DNA from: Costus lasius
Taxonomy: Eukaryota > Streptophyta > Magnoliopsida > Zingiberales > Costaceae
NCBI GenBank assembly: GCA_027563935.2
Contig: CM050451.1
Coordinates: 33,929,565 to 33,993,564, forward strand
Reading direction: 5' to 3'
Length of the DNA stretch: 64,000 bases
In this document: piece by piece, positions 22,981-34,755 of the stretch
Numbering within the stretch: position 1 is the stretch's first letter
Layout: each line of letters opens with the position of its first letter
Program-made: the position numbers and the translations under genes
The notes under the pieces: model-generated
The model's input: the letters and a program-made list of their open reading frames with translations, nothing else
Told to the model about the DNA's origin: nothing
The model's database searches: none

Positions 22981-23824
22981 GTTACCGACATTTAAAGGAA
23001 ACCCTCAGGGTCGCACAATTTGATGATATGGCTTACTTAAGTCAGATCGAGTGGACTGAATTGGTTAGGTTCAGTTTAAAAGGTTTTTATCTCTGATTGT
23101 AAGTGAGATCTAGTCTGATCATGTTTGATTGATTAGGGCTTGAGATCGGTAAGCTTCGATCGAGAGAATGGATGCTAGATTGGTCAGATCAGAAGCATCA
23201 AGAGATGAACGGTTAGATCTGGAGCCTTAGGGTTTATTTGAGATCTAGACTTGATTGCTTGGCTTGATTGGTTCTTAAACCGAACCAAAATTGAACTGGC
23301 TCATGAAATGAGCGCATGGTTCAAGGTGTGGCGACATGTTCACTTGGCGTGAACGTTGGGGCGATGCGTGGTTGCTATTTTTAGTAACCATGATCTCCAC
23401 TTGGAGATGGTTCACGACCGAATAGAGTGCTCTCTATTCTCGCCACTCGGGATTATTCCTCTTAACGTTTTTCGTGTGTGGCGACGCTTTGACGTTGAGG
23501 AGGATTCGGCCAAGAGAAGAAATCATCATCTCCTTCCCTTTCCATTCGGCAAGACAACCTTGGAACCTTGCTAGCACAAGGAGCACCAAGGAAGAAGCAC
23601 ATTGTTCATCTTGTGTGCGAGACTTTGGAGAAGAGGCGCTTGCAACTTTTGCTTCCAAGGCGCCATCTTGAAATGGCTATGGTATGAATTCGTTTCTTCT
23701 ATTCAATCATACTAAAGTTGATTATATGACATATAAAGATCTATTAGAAGCCCTAGATTCCGCTAGAGACATTGTTGCGCCACCTATTAGGGTTTCGACC
23801 CCCTTGTCTAGGGGTCCCTTCAAT

Positions 23825-23836
23825 TGGTATCAGAGC
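23825..23836 (+). other. Primer-binding site of unit B2
   Basis: TGGTATCAGAGC begins 2 bp after the end of LTR2. Confidence 0.95.
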
Positions 23837-25643
23837 TAAGTTTTATATGATCATATGATTGCTGTGTGATCCATGTATTCATTTGTATGCTTAGATCTTC
23901 ACCATGCGTAAACTTACATGTTAAGTTTGCATATCCGAAACTATATGTATGTTTCCTTGGCGCATGTTGTTGGCGCATGATGTTATGTTTTAAAAACCAT
24001 TTCACTTGCGCGACATTATTAGATCTAAGGCCTTGCAGTAAACCCTTAGACGGGTTATTAGGGTTGAAGTCACCCCCTAGGTTGGATCCAAAAGTCTGAT
24101 CAGACCATCTGACAGCCTTGATGGGTTGACCAGGTAGCACCTGTGCGCAAGCACGTGGTGGCTACAGGTCGGCTGCAGACAGGCGTGTAGCGATGTCTGA
24201 TTGAGGCAACCCATGAACGCACATGAGTTAGGCCCGGGGTCACACCCGCTTGCCAGACCTCATTGTGGTTGTTCAGCCCTGGCGCATGCATGGTTGACCT
24301 TATGGTCGACTCAAGTCAGTTAGGACTTGGTGCATGTAAGGGCAGTGGATCTGACTAGGTTGGATGAGTGGATCCCTAGTAATGGACCGTTGTAAGGTTG
24401 TAGGGCATATAAGCAAAATAAAATTGATGCCCATGGGGTTTTTTCGAAAATTTTATTTTAATGACTGGATCACATGTTGATTGATGCCATGTGTTTGTCT
24501 ATTTATTCTTATGTGGGCTGCCCGTTCTTAATGTGTGCTGTGCTGGGGCCTGCGTGCCTGGGAATTAATTGTAAATTAATTTTTATTTTTGTGATCTGCG
24601 AATCACAGTTTAATTAATTTATAATGTGTAATTGACCTGCGTGTCAATCTTGTCTAGATAGTTAAATTTGTAATTTAATTAGACAAGAGCACAGAGCACA
24701 CTTGGCAGAGGCGCATGCAGCAGTGGCTAGACCAGGTGGGAGGTCCAGGGTTCGACTCTGGGACCAGGCGCGTTTACCTGGTGGGCGCACCTGTACTGCA
24801 GTTGGCGCTTGGGCCCTGGTTTGGGCCAGATGAGCAGCAAAAGCCCCATGAAGCAAAAGCAAGTCAAGACTTAAGTTAAATTAAGGTCTTACTAGGGCTA
24901 TGGGCTTTTACCACATAAGATTCATGCTTTCTTTTATTTATTGTTTAAATATTAGAATTGCATGATTAGTTTATCTTCTGCTATCACCATAGGAATTGTA
25001 TGATAGTGAAGAAGATAAAAAGACCGTTAAAATCCAACGCTAAAATATCAAGCTCGTAAGCCTTCTGACGCGAAACCTCACTGTTCTGACTATCGTTGGA
25101 GCCGTGTTGTACCCACTCAGTGGGCACGTCCATCTATCTTCAGACGGTGTGGGATTACACCTGTGTGTTACAGAGTAGGGATTTATCCCTTCTCGTTGCT
25201 CAGCATAGCACATGGTGGTCCAGGGAGTAGGTCGGGTCAGCTTGACCATGTAGGCTACATATGTGGCGCATATGGTAGCACATGGAGGCAGCCATCTGTG
25301 GGATCAGAGACTGTGTTGTACCAACTCAGTTGGCACAGTCTGCTGGATTGCCCAGATGAAGGGGAATCGCACGGGTTGGCGATTGGCTGGAACAGCCTAC
25401 CAGAGATTAGTGCTTGTACTCTCTGTGCATCTTATCTCGCCTGAGCGGGACGCGGAGACCAAGTATGAAATCTGGATCCCATCTCACTAAAAGAGTGTTT
25501 TACTCTTTCGGACTGTTTAATGGATTTTTCAGTCAGATAAAATAGTGAGAAAAAGAATCTTTCTTAAGTCCTGATTGATTCTTAACATTGATACTGACCT
25601 TGCTGTTCTTGCATTGTTGTAGATACCTGCAGCAACGAACACC
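23837..25643 (+). other. Untranslated leader of unit B2 (1.8 kb)
   Basis: Leader between PBS and the gag ATG, with no coding frame I would support. It holds a tRNA-like motif at 24724-24761, AT-rich stretches at 24400-24680 and an inverted-style repeat of attaattt. D and C carry homologous leaders on the minus strand (44229-46036; 49425-50733 plus 58845-59338). Confidence 0.85.
24724..24761 (+). promoter_or_regulatory. tRNA-like A/B-box motif in the copia leader
   Basis: TGGCTAGACCAGGTGG resembles a pol III A box, and the following CCAGG-GTTCGAC-TCTGG (24745-24761) forms a T-arm-like stem with a seven-base TTCGA loop, a B-box match. Present in D (45100-45116) and C (50298-50314), absent from E. 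Whether pol III uses it is unknown; it may be a captured SINE or tRNA fragment. Confidence 0.5.
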
Positions 25644-28600
25644 ATGAACTTCAATGTGCGATCCCTACTGGAAAGGGAGAAGTTTGCTGGGCCGAACTTC
25701 TCTGACTGGTTTGGACACCTTAAGATTGTTCTTAAGGCAGAGAGGAAACTGTATGTCCTCAAGACGGCGATACCGCCTCAGCCCGCTCCGAACGCCGCAA
25801 GGGCGGTTCGGGAAGCCTATGAAAAGCACGTCAATGATAGCATTGATGTCGCTTGCCTGATGCTAGCGTGTATGACGCCACCGCTGCAGCGTCAGCATGA
25901 GGATATGTCGGCTATACAGATTATAGCGAACCTCAAGATGCTGTATGCTGCACAGGCGAGGACAGAAAGCTATAATTTGACTAAGCTGTTCTTTCAGAGC
26001 AAACTGGCTGAAGGGAGCCCAGTGGGAGCTCACGTGCTCAAGATGATTGGGCACAAGGAGGCTCTAGAGAAACTGGGGCATACCATCAACCAGGAGCTTG
26101 CTGTGGATATTATTCTGCAGTCTCTCCCGCCTTCATTCGACGCGTTCATTATTAACTTTAATATGAACAAAATCGATTGTACTCCGGCAGAGCTGCTGAA
26201 TATGCTCCTCACTACAGAGGAGACTCTGAAGGGAAAGCCTTCGACCTCTGTCTTAATGGTTCCTTCCAGGAACAAGAAGAAGGGGAAGAAGGGCAAAGCC
26301 CCTGTCAAGAGCTACAGCAAGGCTCTGAAGCAGAAGGTGAAGCGGTCCAAGGAATACAGGTGTTTCCACTGTGGCCAGCTGGGTCACTGGAAAATGGACT
26401 GTAAAGCGCTCCAAGGAGATAAGAGGGGAAGCTTCGCTTCTGGCTCAGGTATCTATGTGACTGAGGTCATGTTTTCTTCTTCTATATCATGGGTGTTGGA
26501 CACTGCATGTGGAGTTCACATTTGTTCAAATGTACAGGAACTCAAGAGAAGAAGGCAGGTGGGACAGCATGAGGTGGACCTACGAGTTGGAAACGGGGCA
26601 CGGGTTGCTGCTGTTGCTGTAGGAGACTATTTCATTTCTTTACCATCTGGAATTGTATTGGAACTAGACAATTGTTATTTTGTTCCCAGTATTACTAAAA
26701 ATATTATCTCCATTCCTGCTCTTGTCAGGAAGGGATTTTCCTTTGAATGCAATATTTCAAAGTGTGTCTTATCTTATGATAATATTGTTTATGCAACTGG
26801 TTCAATTAACAATGGGTTATACATGTTGGACATGGAATGTTCTATACAGAAAATTGATATTAAGAAAGCCAAGAATGCTGATGACAGCACCTTGCTATGG
26901 CATAGTCGTTTAGGCCATATTAACGAGAAACGCATTAAGCGGTTGCATGATCATGGACTGCTGGGATCATTCTCTTACAAGGAGATTGATACATGCAAAG
27001 CTTGTTTGATGGGCAAAATGACGAAGTCACCTTTTCCTAACAAAGGACAAAGGGCTTCAGGTTTACTTGACCTTATACACAGTGATGTGTGTGGGCCATT
27101 TATTAAACATGCCAGAGGTGGCTATCAGTACTTCATTACCTTTACTGATGATTTCAGTAGGTATGGCTATGTCTATCTGATGAGACATAAGAGTGAATCT
27201 TTTGACAAGTTCAAAGAGTTCAAGAATGAAGTACAGAATCAGCTAGGCCGAAATATCAAGGCACTTCACTCAGATCAAGGTGGAGAATACTTGAGTCATA
27301 CGTTTACTGACTATCTGAAGGAGTGTGGGATTATCTCACAGCTCACTCCGCCAGGAACACCGCAATGGAATGGTGTGTCCGAGAGGAGAAATAGAACGTT
27401 ACTTGATATGGTTCGTTCTATGATGAGTCAGGCTACTCTTCCATACTCCTTTTGGGGTTTTGCACTGGAAACAGCTGCAAAAGTACTAAACCGAGTGCCA
27501 TCCAAGGCCGTTTCAAAGACGCCATATGAATTATGGTATGGGAAACAGCCAGGCTTGACATTTATCAGGATCTGGGGCTGCGAGGCTTATGTCAAAAAGC
27601 TCGCCTCTGGGAAACTAGAGAGCAGATCTGACAAATGTATCTTTGTCGGTTACCCTAAGGAAACTAAGGGTTATTATTTCTACGATCCCAAAGAGAACAA
27701 GGTATTTGTTGCTCGGACGGCCATTTTTCTTGAGAAGGAGTTTCTTCTGCAAGAGGCCAGTGGGAGAGAAATAAAACTGGATGAGAATCCAGAGGAAGGA
27801 CAAAGTGCTCAAGCACAGTTGGATGAGCCTGAGCCAGTAGATCAGGTTATTGAACAACCTGAGGCTCAGATATCACGGGAACCGCGAAGATCGGGAAGGA
27901 TTCGTCGATAGCCTGAGCGCTATGACGGAGTCTACATCATTGATAATGATGAACCCCTCACTTATGCGGATGCGGTCAGTGGACCGGAGTCAGCGAGATG
28001 GCTTGAAGCTATGCGCGCCGAGATGGACTCCATGTCAGATAACCAAGTTTGGGATTTGGTTGATCCGCCTCCGGGAGTTATCCCTATAGGCTGTAAGTGG
28101 ATCTTCAAGAAGAAGATTGACATGGATGGTAACGTGGTTACCTATAAAGGCAGGCTAGTTGCGAAAGGTTTCAAACAAATCTACGGGATAGATTATGATG
28201 AAAGTTTCTCACCTGTAGCTATGTTCAAGTCTATTCGGATTCTTTTCGCGATAGCTGCATATTACGATTATGAGATTTGGCAAATGGATGTGAAGACAGC
28301 TTTCCTTAATGGAAATCTGGATGAGGATGTGTATATGACACAACCAGAGGGTTTCACTAATCCATCAGATCGTCATAAGATATGCAAGTTAAAGAAGTCT
28401 ATTTATGGACTTAAACAAGCATCAAGAAGCTGGAATATTCGTTTTGATGAATCAGTCACTGAATTTGGTTTCATCAAGAACGAAGATGACCCGTGTGTAT
28501 ATAAGAGGTTTAGTGGGAGCGTAATTACTTTCCTAGTCCTCTACGTCGATGATATCTTGATCATTGGAAATGACATTCCTGAAATGCATGCTGTGAAGGC

Positions 28601-29525
28601 ATGGTTAAGGAAATGTTTCCAAATGAAAGATCTAGGAGAAGCAGCCTATGTATTAGGTGTGAAGATCTACAGGGATAGATCTAAGAGGCTTCTCGGGCTG
28701 TGCCAGAGTACTTACATCGATAAAGTCCTGGAGAGATTTCATTTAGAGAATTCTAAACGAGGATATCTTCCAGTCAGACATGGTCTGAGTCTTTCGAAGA
28801 GTCAGTGTCCACAAACACAGACTGAGAAAGATGAAATGGACAATACGCCTTATGCTTCGGCTATTGGATCCATTATGTATGCGATGTTGTGTACTCGCCC
28901 AGACGTTGCTTACGGGTTAAGCGTGACCAGTCGTTTCCAAAGTAATCCAGGTCAGGCACACTGGATTGCAGTTAAGAACATCTTAAAATATCTGCGGAGG
29001 ACCAAAGATATGTTCTTGATATATGGTGGTCAGGAAGAACTCAGTATAGAAGGATATACTGACGCTTCGTTCCAGTCTGACCAGGATGATTTCCGATCGC
29101 AATCAGGCTATGTTTTTAGCTTGAATGGAGGAGCAGTGGTGTGGAAGAGTTTCAAACAGTCAACTGTTGCTGATTCCACAACAGAAGCCGAGTATGTTGC
29201 AGCCTCGGAAGCATCCAAGGAGGCAGTGTGGATTCGTAAGTTCGTGAGAGAACTTGGTGTTGTTCCTTCGAGTGCAGATCCTTTGGTTATCTTCTGTGAT
29301 AACACTGGAGCAATCGCACAAGCAAAGGAACCACGGTCGCACCAGAAGTCCAAGCACATACAGAGACGGTTTCATTTGATCAGGGAGATCATAGATCGTG
29401 GCGAGATCAAAGTCTGCAAGGTTCATACAGATGACAATCTGGCAGACCCGCTTACTAAGCCTCTGGCGCAGCAGAAGCATGAGAAGCACTGTAATAATAT
29501 GGGTTTGAGATTTCTCAACCATTAG
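25644..29525 (+). pseudogene. Copia Gag-Pol of unit B2, full length with one nonsense codon
   Basis: The ATG at 25644 starts a frame of 1294 codons including the stop, the same length as C and D. Gag leads (NFSDWFGHLKIVLKAERKL), followed by a basic KKKGKKGK region and the CCHC knuckle (CFHCGQLGHWKMDC, Met where others have Lys), protease DTACG, the integrase H2C2 finger and D,D35E, then TAG at 27909-27911 (codon 756) in place of Gln. RT (YVDD) and RNase H follow in frame to 29525. The stop separates integrase from RT, so most product would lack RT and RNase H. It is followed by CCT, not a known readthrough context. LTRs and PBS are complete, so RNA from it could still be packaged in trans. 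Confidence 0.93.
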
Positions 29526-29545
29526 ATTAAGTGCAAGTGGGAGAT

Positions 29546-31223
29546 TGTTGGGGTATGCCCTTAAGCCTAATGTTTGAGGCCTTGGGATTGTAACAGTATC
29601 GTGTAATAAACGTTTATGTTTATAAAGGCATGGTTATTATTCAGTTAGCTACATTGTCTGCTGCAATATATGTTCTTCTGAATAATGTCTCAAAGCTGTT
29701 CAGCTGGGCTGACATGCAGTTAAGTCCTTAGTCGATGTATCTTGGTGAACATGAGACAGCCTTGATATGGTTAAGACTAATATGTGTTCTAATCTTATAG
29801 GATGCTTCGAGCATGGAATAAGATGTAGACTCATGGGTACATTGGATGTGCTGGACAGACCCTACTAGGATATTCAATTGCTTGTCACAATGTGAATATT
29901 CCTTGTATATGACAAGTGGCACATTTCCTCTGACTTGAGATCACTTGTGTTTTCTAAATGATGATTGTCATTGTTTTGAGGTAGTTCAATGTCATTTGAA
30001 ACATAATGATTATAGACTATCTTGGATAATGAGCTTGAGTCAGGTTAGGGCACTAGTGATAGACATAGGATTGCCGTCTCCTTGTTTAAGGAGTGTGATG
30101 TTCTAAAGGGGCCCCCTGGATGAGATGATTGAGAAAGTGTATGGCCATACCCAGATGACAGTGTTCATCTGATCTAATCATGCTCATCATATTGGAATTA
30201 CAAGCTTGACACGCTTGTCCAATAAGAACAATCCAGTGGCAAAGGAAGTATGCATGCCTTGTGAGTTGATTCACACTTGTGTTGTTTTTGGGTGTAGTCT
30301 TGGAAGACTTATTTCTTTTATATCGGGAGACGGTGATGTGTTGCTAGATACCCCTCACTGATCGTGATAACGTGAGTTATCGTTACCGACATTTAAAGGA
30401 AACCCTCAGGGTCGCACAATTTGATGATATGGCTTACTTAAGTCAGATCGAGTGGACTGAATTGGTTAGGTTCAGTTTAAAAGGTTTTTATCTCTGATTG
30501 TAAGTGAGATCTAGTCTGATCATGTTTGATTGATTAGGGCTTGAGATCGGTAAGCTTCGATCGAGAGAATGGATGCTAGATTGGTCAGATCAGAAGCATC
30601 AAGAGATGAACGGTTAGATCTGGAGCCTTAGGGTTTATTTGAGATCTAGACTTGATTGCTTGGCTTGATTGGTTCTTAAACCGAACCAAAATTGAACCGG
30701 CTCATGAAATGAGCGCATGGTTCAAGGTGTGGCGACATGTTCACTTGGCGTGAACGTTGGGGCGATGCGTGGTTGCTATTTTTAGTAACCATGATCTCCA
30801 CTTGGAGATGGTTCACGACCGAATAGAGTGCTCTCTATTCTCGCCACTCGGGATTATTCCTCTTAACGTTTTTCGTGTGTGGCGACGCTTTGACATTGAG
30901 GAGGATTCGGCCAAGAGAAGAAATCATCATCTCCTTTCCTTTCCATTCGGCAAGACAACCTTGGAACCTTGCTAGCACAAGGAGCACCAAGGAAGAAGCA
31001 CATTGTTCATCTTGTGTGCGAGACTTTGGAGAAGAGGCGCTTGCAACTTTTGCTTCCAAGGCGCCATCTTGAAATGGCTATGGTATGAATTCGTTTCTTC
31101 TATTCAATCATACTAAAGTTGATTATATGACATATAAAGATCTATTAGAAGCCCTAGATTCCGCTAGAGATATTGTTGCGCCACCTATTAGGGTTTCGAC
31201 CCCCTTGTCTAGGGGTCCCTTCA
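29546..31223 (+). repeat. LTR3, 3' LTR of the array
   Basis: This 1678-bp LTR is preceded by the PPT and ends in CCCTTCA at 31223, where B-family sequence stops and element W begins. It matches LTR2 at offset 7401 with a few substitutions. Confidence 0.94.
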
Positions 31224-31500
31224 TTCATACCATCAAGGGAGAAGGGCTAGGCGCAAATTGCTTCCTTAATGAAGCAATTTTGCCACCCTAACCCCATTAT
31301 GCCCCTTAGGCGCCAATGGGGTTGGGTTTCTCCCCATTATACCCTTTTAGCCTCTCTTCTCTTCATGAGAACTTGTTATTGGGCTTCCTTGGATAATGAG
31401 CTAGCCAAAACTTCATCCTATGGGTTGATTTAAGCATTTGGATCCAATCCAATGCAACCCTAATCCAAGTGTGACCAACCATGGTCAAATATGGGTCAAC
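31224..31500 (-). other. Left remainder of W LTR or its flank
   Basis: These 277 bp lie between LTR3 and the point where homology to S begins. S has no counterpart because element A sits there. It most likely continues W's LTR. It contains a 10-bp hairpin (31255-31264 with 31271-31280, aaattgcttc/gaagcaattt) and a direct repeat of ccccattat at about 31290 and 31334. No gene seen. Confidence 0.5.
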
Positions 31501-32482
31501 CTGCCAAAAATGAAGTTTGGCTCCAATAACATTCTTCCATCTCATCAGGCCCATTGGTGCTGATGAAATCTCCCAATTAGATCCGAGTTATCCAATAACT
31601 TGATCATAAGGCTTCTCGATCAATACGAGAACTCAAGTATCAAGGTGTGCGACCCTGTAGGTTCTTCTGACGCTGGCAGTGCTGACCAAAGGTCACCACA
31701 AGCAGTGAGTGGCACCTAGCAGTGCATCGCTGCTACCCAGGTCATTGGAATGGATATCGACATCGACATCCCCATCATCGCAACTAGGTACAGATGCATT
31801 ACAGTCTCTTTGCCGGACTGATATCCGATTGGACAAGTGTGTCACCACTTGTTTTCACCCAATCACATGGCTATGACTAAAACAGGTTCTTACCTGGGTA
31901 TGGCCATACACTCTTAGTCATAGAACCATAGAGGAGCTCCATGGATATCATACTTCCCTAAGGAAGGGGCAAATCCTATGTCTGTCCATTGACCTTCTTA
32001 TATGGGTCGTGATATGCTCAATGACAACCGTTATGACCTCCCAACTACGGCGAGGTGTTAGGTTGTATCAAAGCAAGTCGCTAACCATATAGAACGATCA
32101 ATGGCCTCAAGTCAAGGGATCAATGCATCTCCTGTCACTTGTGACGATAACTTATGACACCAAGTCATAGCCTCACAGCGGGTCTTTCCAGTATATCCTC
32201 CAATGATATACCCATGTGTCTGCGTTAGCACCACGTACCTAACCAGCTCACATACCAGTCTCTCAAGTACCATAGCTGTCCCATATCCACTAAGGTACAT
32301 CGACTGGGGACAATAGTTTGAGCATAGATCCAATCTGTCTCCAGGGACATTATCATGTTAGTACATGTGCGCAGATGTAAACAAACATTGACAATGACAA
32401 TGCCAGAATGATATATATAAATATCAAAGTCAAGTAGTACATAAGTGGACCAAAACTAGGTCCTAGGGCATATACACCAACA
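31501..32482 (-). repeat. 3' LTR of W (part shared with S)
   Basis: Gap-free match to 7838-8819 with scattered substitutions. On the minus strand it begins TGTTGGTGTATATGCCC just after the PPT (32483-32497 in reverse). Confidence 0.9.
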
Positions 32483-32503
32483 ATCTCCCACTTGCACTAA
32501 GAC

Positions 32504-33675
32504 CTAGAGGTTGAGGAATCTTAACCCCATATCTCTAGCGTGACCATCATGCTTCTGCTGCGCCAAAGCCTTGGTCAATGGGTCTGCCAGATTGTTCTCT
32601 GTGTCAACTCTGCTAATCTTGACATCACCTCTTTCAATGATCTCTCTGATCAGGTGAAATCTTCTGAGTATGTGTTTGGATCTTTGATGAGACCGTGGTT
32701 CCTTGGCTTGTGCAATTGCTCCATTGTTGTCACAGTAGAGTTCAATGGGATCCATTGCACTAGGGACCACCTGAAGATCAGATATGAACTTCCTCATCCA
32801 AACGGCTTCCTTGGCTGCCTCAGAAGCGGCCACATACTCTGCCTCGGTTGTAGAATCTGCTATGGTGGATTGCTTGAAGCTCTTCTAGCATACAGCGCCT
32901 CCATTTATCTTGAACACATAGCTGGCCTGCGATCTAAAGTCGTCAGGGTCAGACTGGAATGATGCATCAGTATAGCCCTGGACACTGAGCTCTTCCTATC
33001 CCCCATAGACCAAGAACAAATCCTTAGTTCTCCTCAGATACTTTAGGATGTTCTTTACAGCCACCCAGTGCTGCAGACCTGGATTGGATTGGTATCGGCT
33101 GGTTATGCTTACAGCATATGCCACGTCTGGTCTAGTACACAACATTGCATACATGATCGATCCTACTGCCGAAGCATAAGGAATTCGACTCATGTTATCC
33201 CTCTCAGCCTGTGTTGTAGGACAATGGCTCTTTGAGAGAGTAAGGCCATGTCTTACTGGAAGGTATCCTTTCTTGGATTGCTCCAAGTTAAACCTCTCCA
33301 GGACCTTATCAATGTAGGTACTCTGACTAAGGGCCAGGAGCCTCTTGGATCTTTCTCGGTAGATCCTCACGCCTAGAATATAGGCGGCCTCCCCTAAGTC
33401 TTTCATCTCAAAACACTTCCCCAACCATGTCTTCACAGCTTGAAGACTAGGGATGTCGTTTCCGATGAGCAGTATGTCATCGACATACAAGACCAGAAAA
33501 ATCACCAAGCTCCCACTGAATTTTCTATATACACAGGCGTCATCTTCGCTTTTGATAAAGCCATAATCTCTCACAGCTTCATCAAATCGAAGATTCCAAC
33601 TTCGAGATGCTTGCTTTAATCCATAAATGGATCTCTTTAGCCTGCAGACCTTACTAGCCTCTGCAGGATGGATGA
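32504..33675 (-). pseudogene. Copia RT-RNase H remnant of element W
   Basis: The frame carries the end of reverse transcriptase and RNase H: SIYGLKQASRSWN, the catalytic YVDDILLIGNDIP, TRPDVAYAVS, and a C-terminus RFLNL like the RFLNH of the B-E family. Two in-frame TAG codons break it: 32996-32998 (CAG in relatives) and 32885-32887 (TGG in relatives). No frameshift is needed to join the pieces. The upstream part of pol, integrase, protease and Gag are missing because Z inserted at 33676, with gatga (33671-33675) as the likely TSD. Confidence 0.9.
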
Positions 33676-34755
33676 TGTCACATCCCGTTTATCTTAACCC
33701 CAAACAAGGATCACAAGTCATGAAAGATACCGGATGTTATCATACAAGATCGATGCACATGCTAGGTAAAACCAAGTTCAAGAAAACACGATCTGAAAAT
33801 TTTTGAAAATTCATACATAGAATCTCAAAACACAATTTCATAAATGTACCTGCCACCACGCAATACTTGCACTAGACATATGCAAGTTACATTTATATTA
33901 AAACCGATTGCAAAAACACAAGTCAACTCGAAATTCGAAACAAAGTCATAATATCGATTCTATAAATTCATTCAATGATACCACACCGAAACCAGGCCAA
34001 AGCCCGCGGTGACACAAAAATCAGAATATCAAACTGCCACAACCGGCAACACAAGTTCACAAAATTCGGCCACAACTGGCAACACAAGTTCACATAATTC
34101 GGCCACAACCGGCCCCAGTAATTAAACACAAAAGTCTTATTCATTCAACTGGCATATCACGATGTTCATATAAAATGTTAACTGGAAATGCGCCCCTGCT
34201 CTACACCTGAAAATAATGAGGGGTGAGCTACACAGCCCAGTGAGTGGATAGTCTCAAACGACCATCCATAACATACACTCAAAATACATGCAGATTATTT
34301 TAAAAACATTGAACAGAATATCATGTCAACATATAACAAAATTAAAGCACAGAACTCATATAAAACAGTCAGATGGACACTGCTAAGACATCACACCAGT
34401 GGCTACTCAAGGTTCTAGAGTTATACTCTAAACCAACTAAACATACCAAGCACTTAGTTAACCTAGTTGTCCAGCATATTCAGTAGTGACCATTATGGTC
34501 CAACCCGGCTTTGGCCTAAGCACTGGGAGAAGCCTGCAAATCACATGCAACATATAGATGGACAGTGAGTAGACTCAAGAGGTAATCACCACCTGGTCAA
34601 GATGTGATACATTGATCTACACCACCCCACAATCACAAAAATCTAAGCGTCTAAGAGTGACGACATCAAGAGGTGGCCCCTGTCCGACCAAGACATGGCA
34701 CTTTGCGTCTTATATCACTCGTTCTCCCAAAGGGTTCCTTAACTGGACAACACCA
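33676..34755 (-). repeat. 3' LTR of Z, distal part
   Basis: Begins TGTCACATCCCG on the + strand, the complement of Y's end apart from one base. Ends in cacca (34751-34755), C's left TSD. It matches Y's 12400-13790 in reverse, with about one copy of the 77-bp repeat. Confidence 0.9.

Larger units (their letters stand above)
22145..23822 (+). repeat. LTR2, shared by units B1 and B2
   Basis: This 1678-bp LTR, the same length as LTR3, follows B1's PPT and precedes B2's PBS, so it serves as 3' LTR of one unit and 5' LTR of the other. At least five single-base differences from LTR3 were seen (for example aattaaaagc versus aattacaagc, gacgttgag versus gacattgag). Confidence 0.95.
16683..31223 (+). 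mobile_element. Tandem copia array: LTR1-B1-LTR2-B2-LTR3
   Basis: Two copia interiors in the same direction share the middle LTR. From 18817 to 23822, B1 plus LTR2 matches 26218-31223 (B2 plus LTR3) at a constant offset of 7401. The outer flanks ctata (16678-16682) and ttcat (31224-31228) do not match, so this is not one simple insertion. Unequal recombination between LTRs is the likely origin. Confidence 0.9.
31224..33675 (-). mobile_element. Element W: copia family 2, 3' fragment
   Basis: Read on the minus strand: pol (33675 down to 32504), PPT, then LTR (32482 leftward). The 5' part lies beyond Z, out of the window; the left end is cut at LTR3. It is related to, but clearly distinct from, the B-E family in protein and has unrelated LTR sequence. 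Confidence 0.85.

Noticed and set aside
24724..24761. A true tRNA gene
   Set aside because: A- and B-box-like words are present, but I could not find acceptor and anticodon stems around them.
31224..31500. Start of a host gene between LTR3 and W
   Set aside because: No frame or splice-like structure seen; position fits the end of W's LTR.
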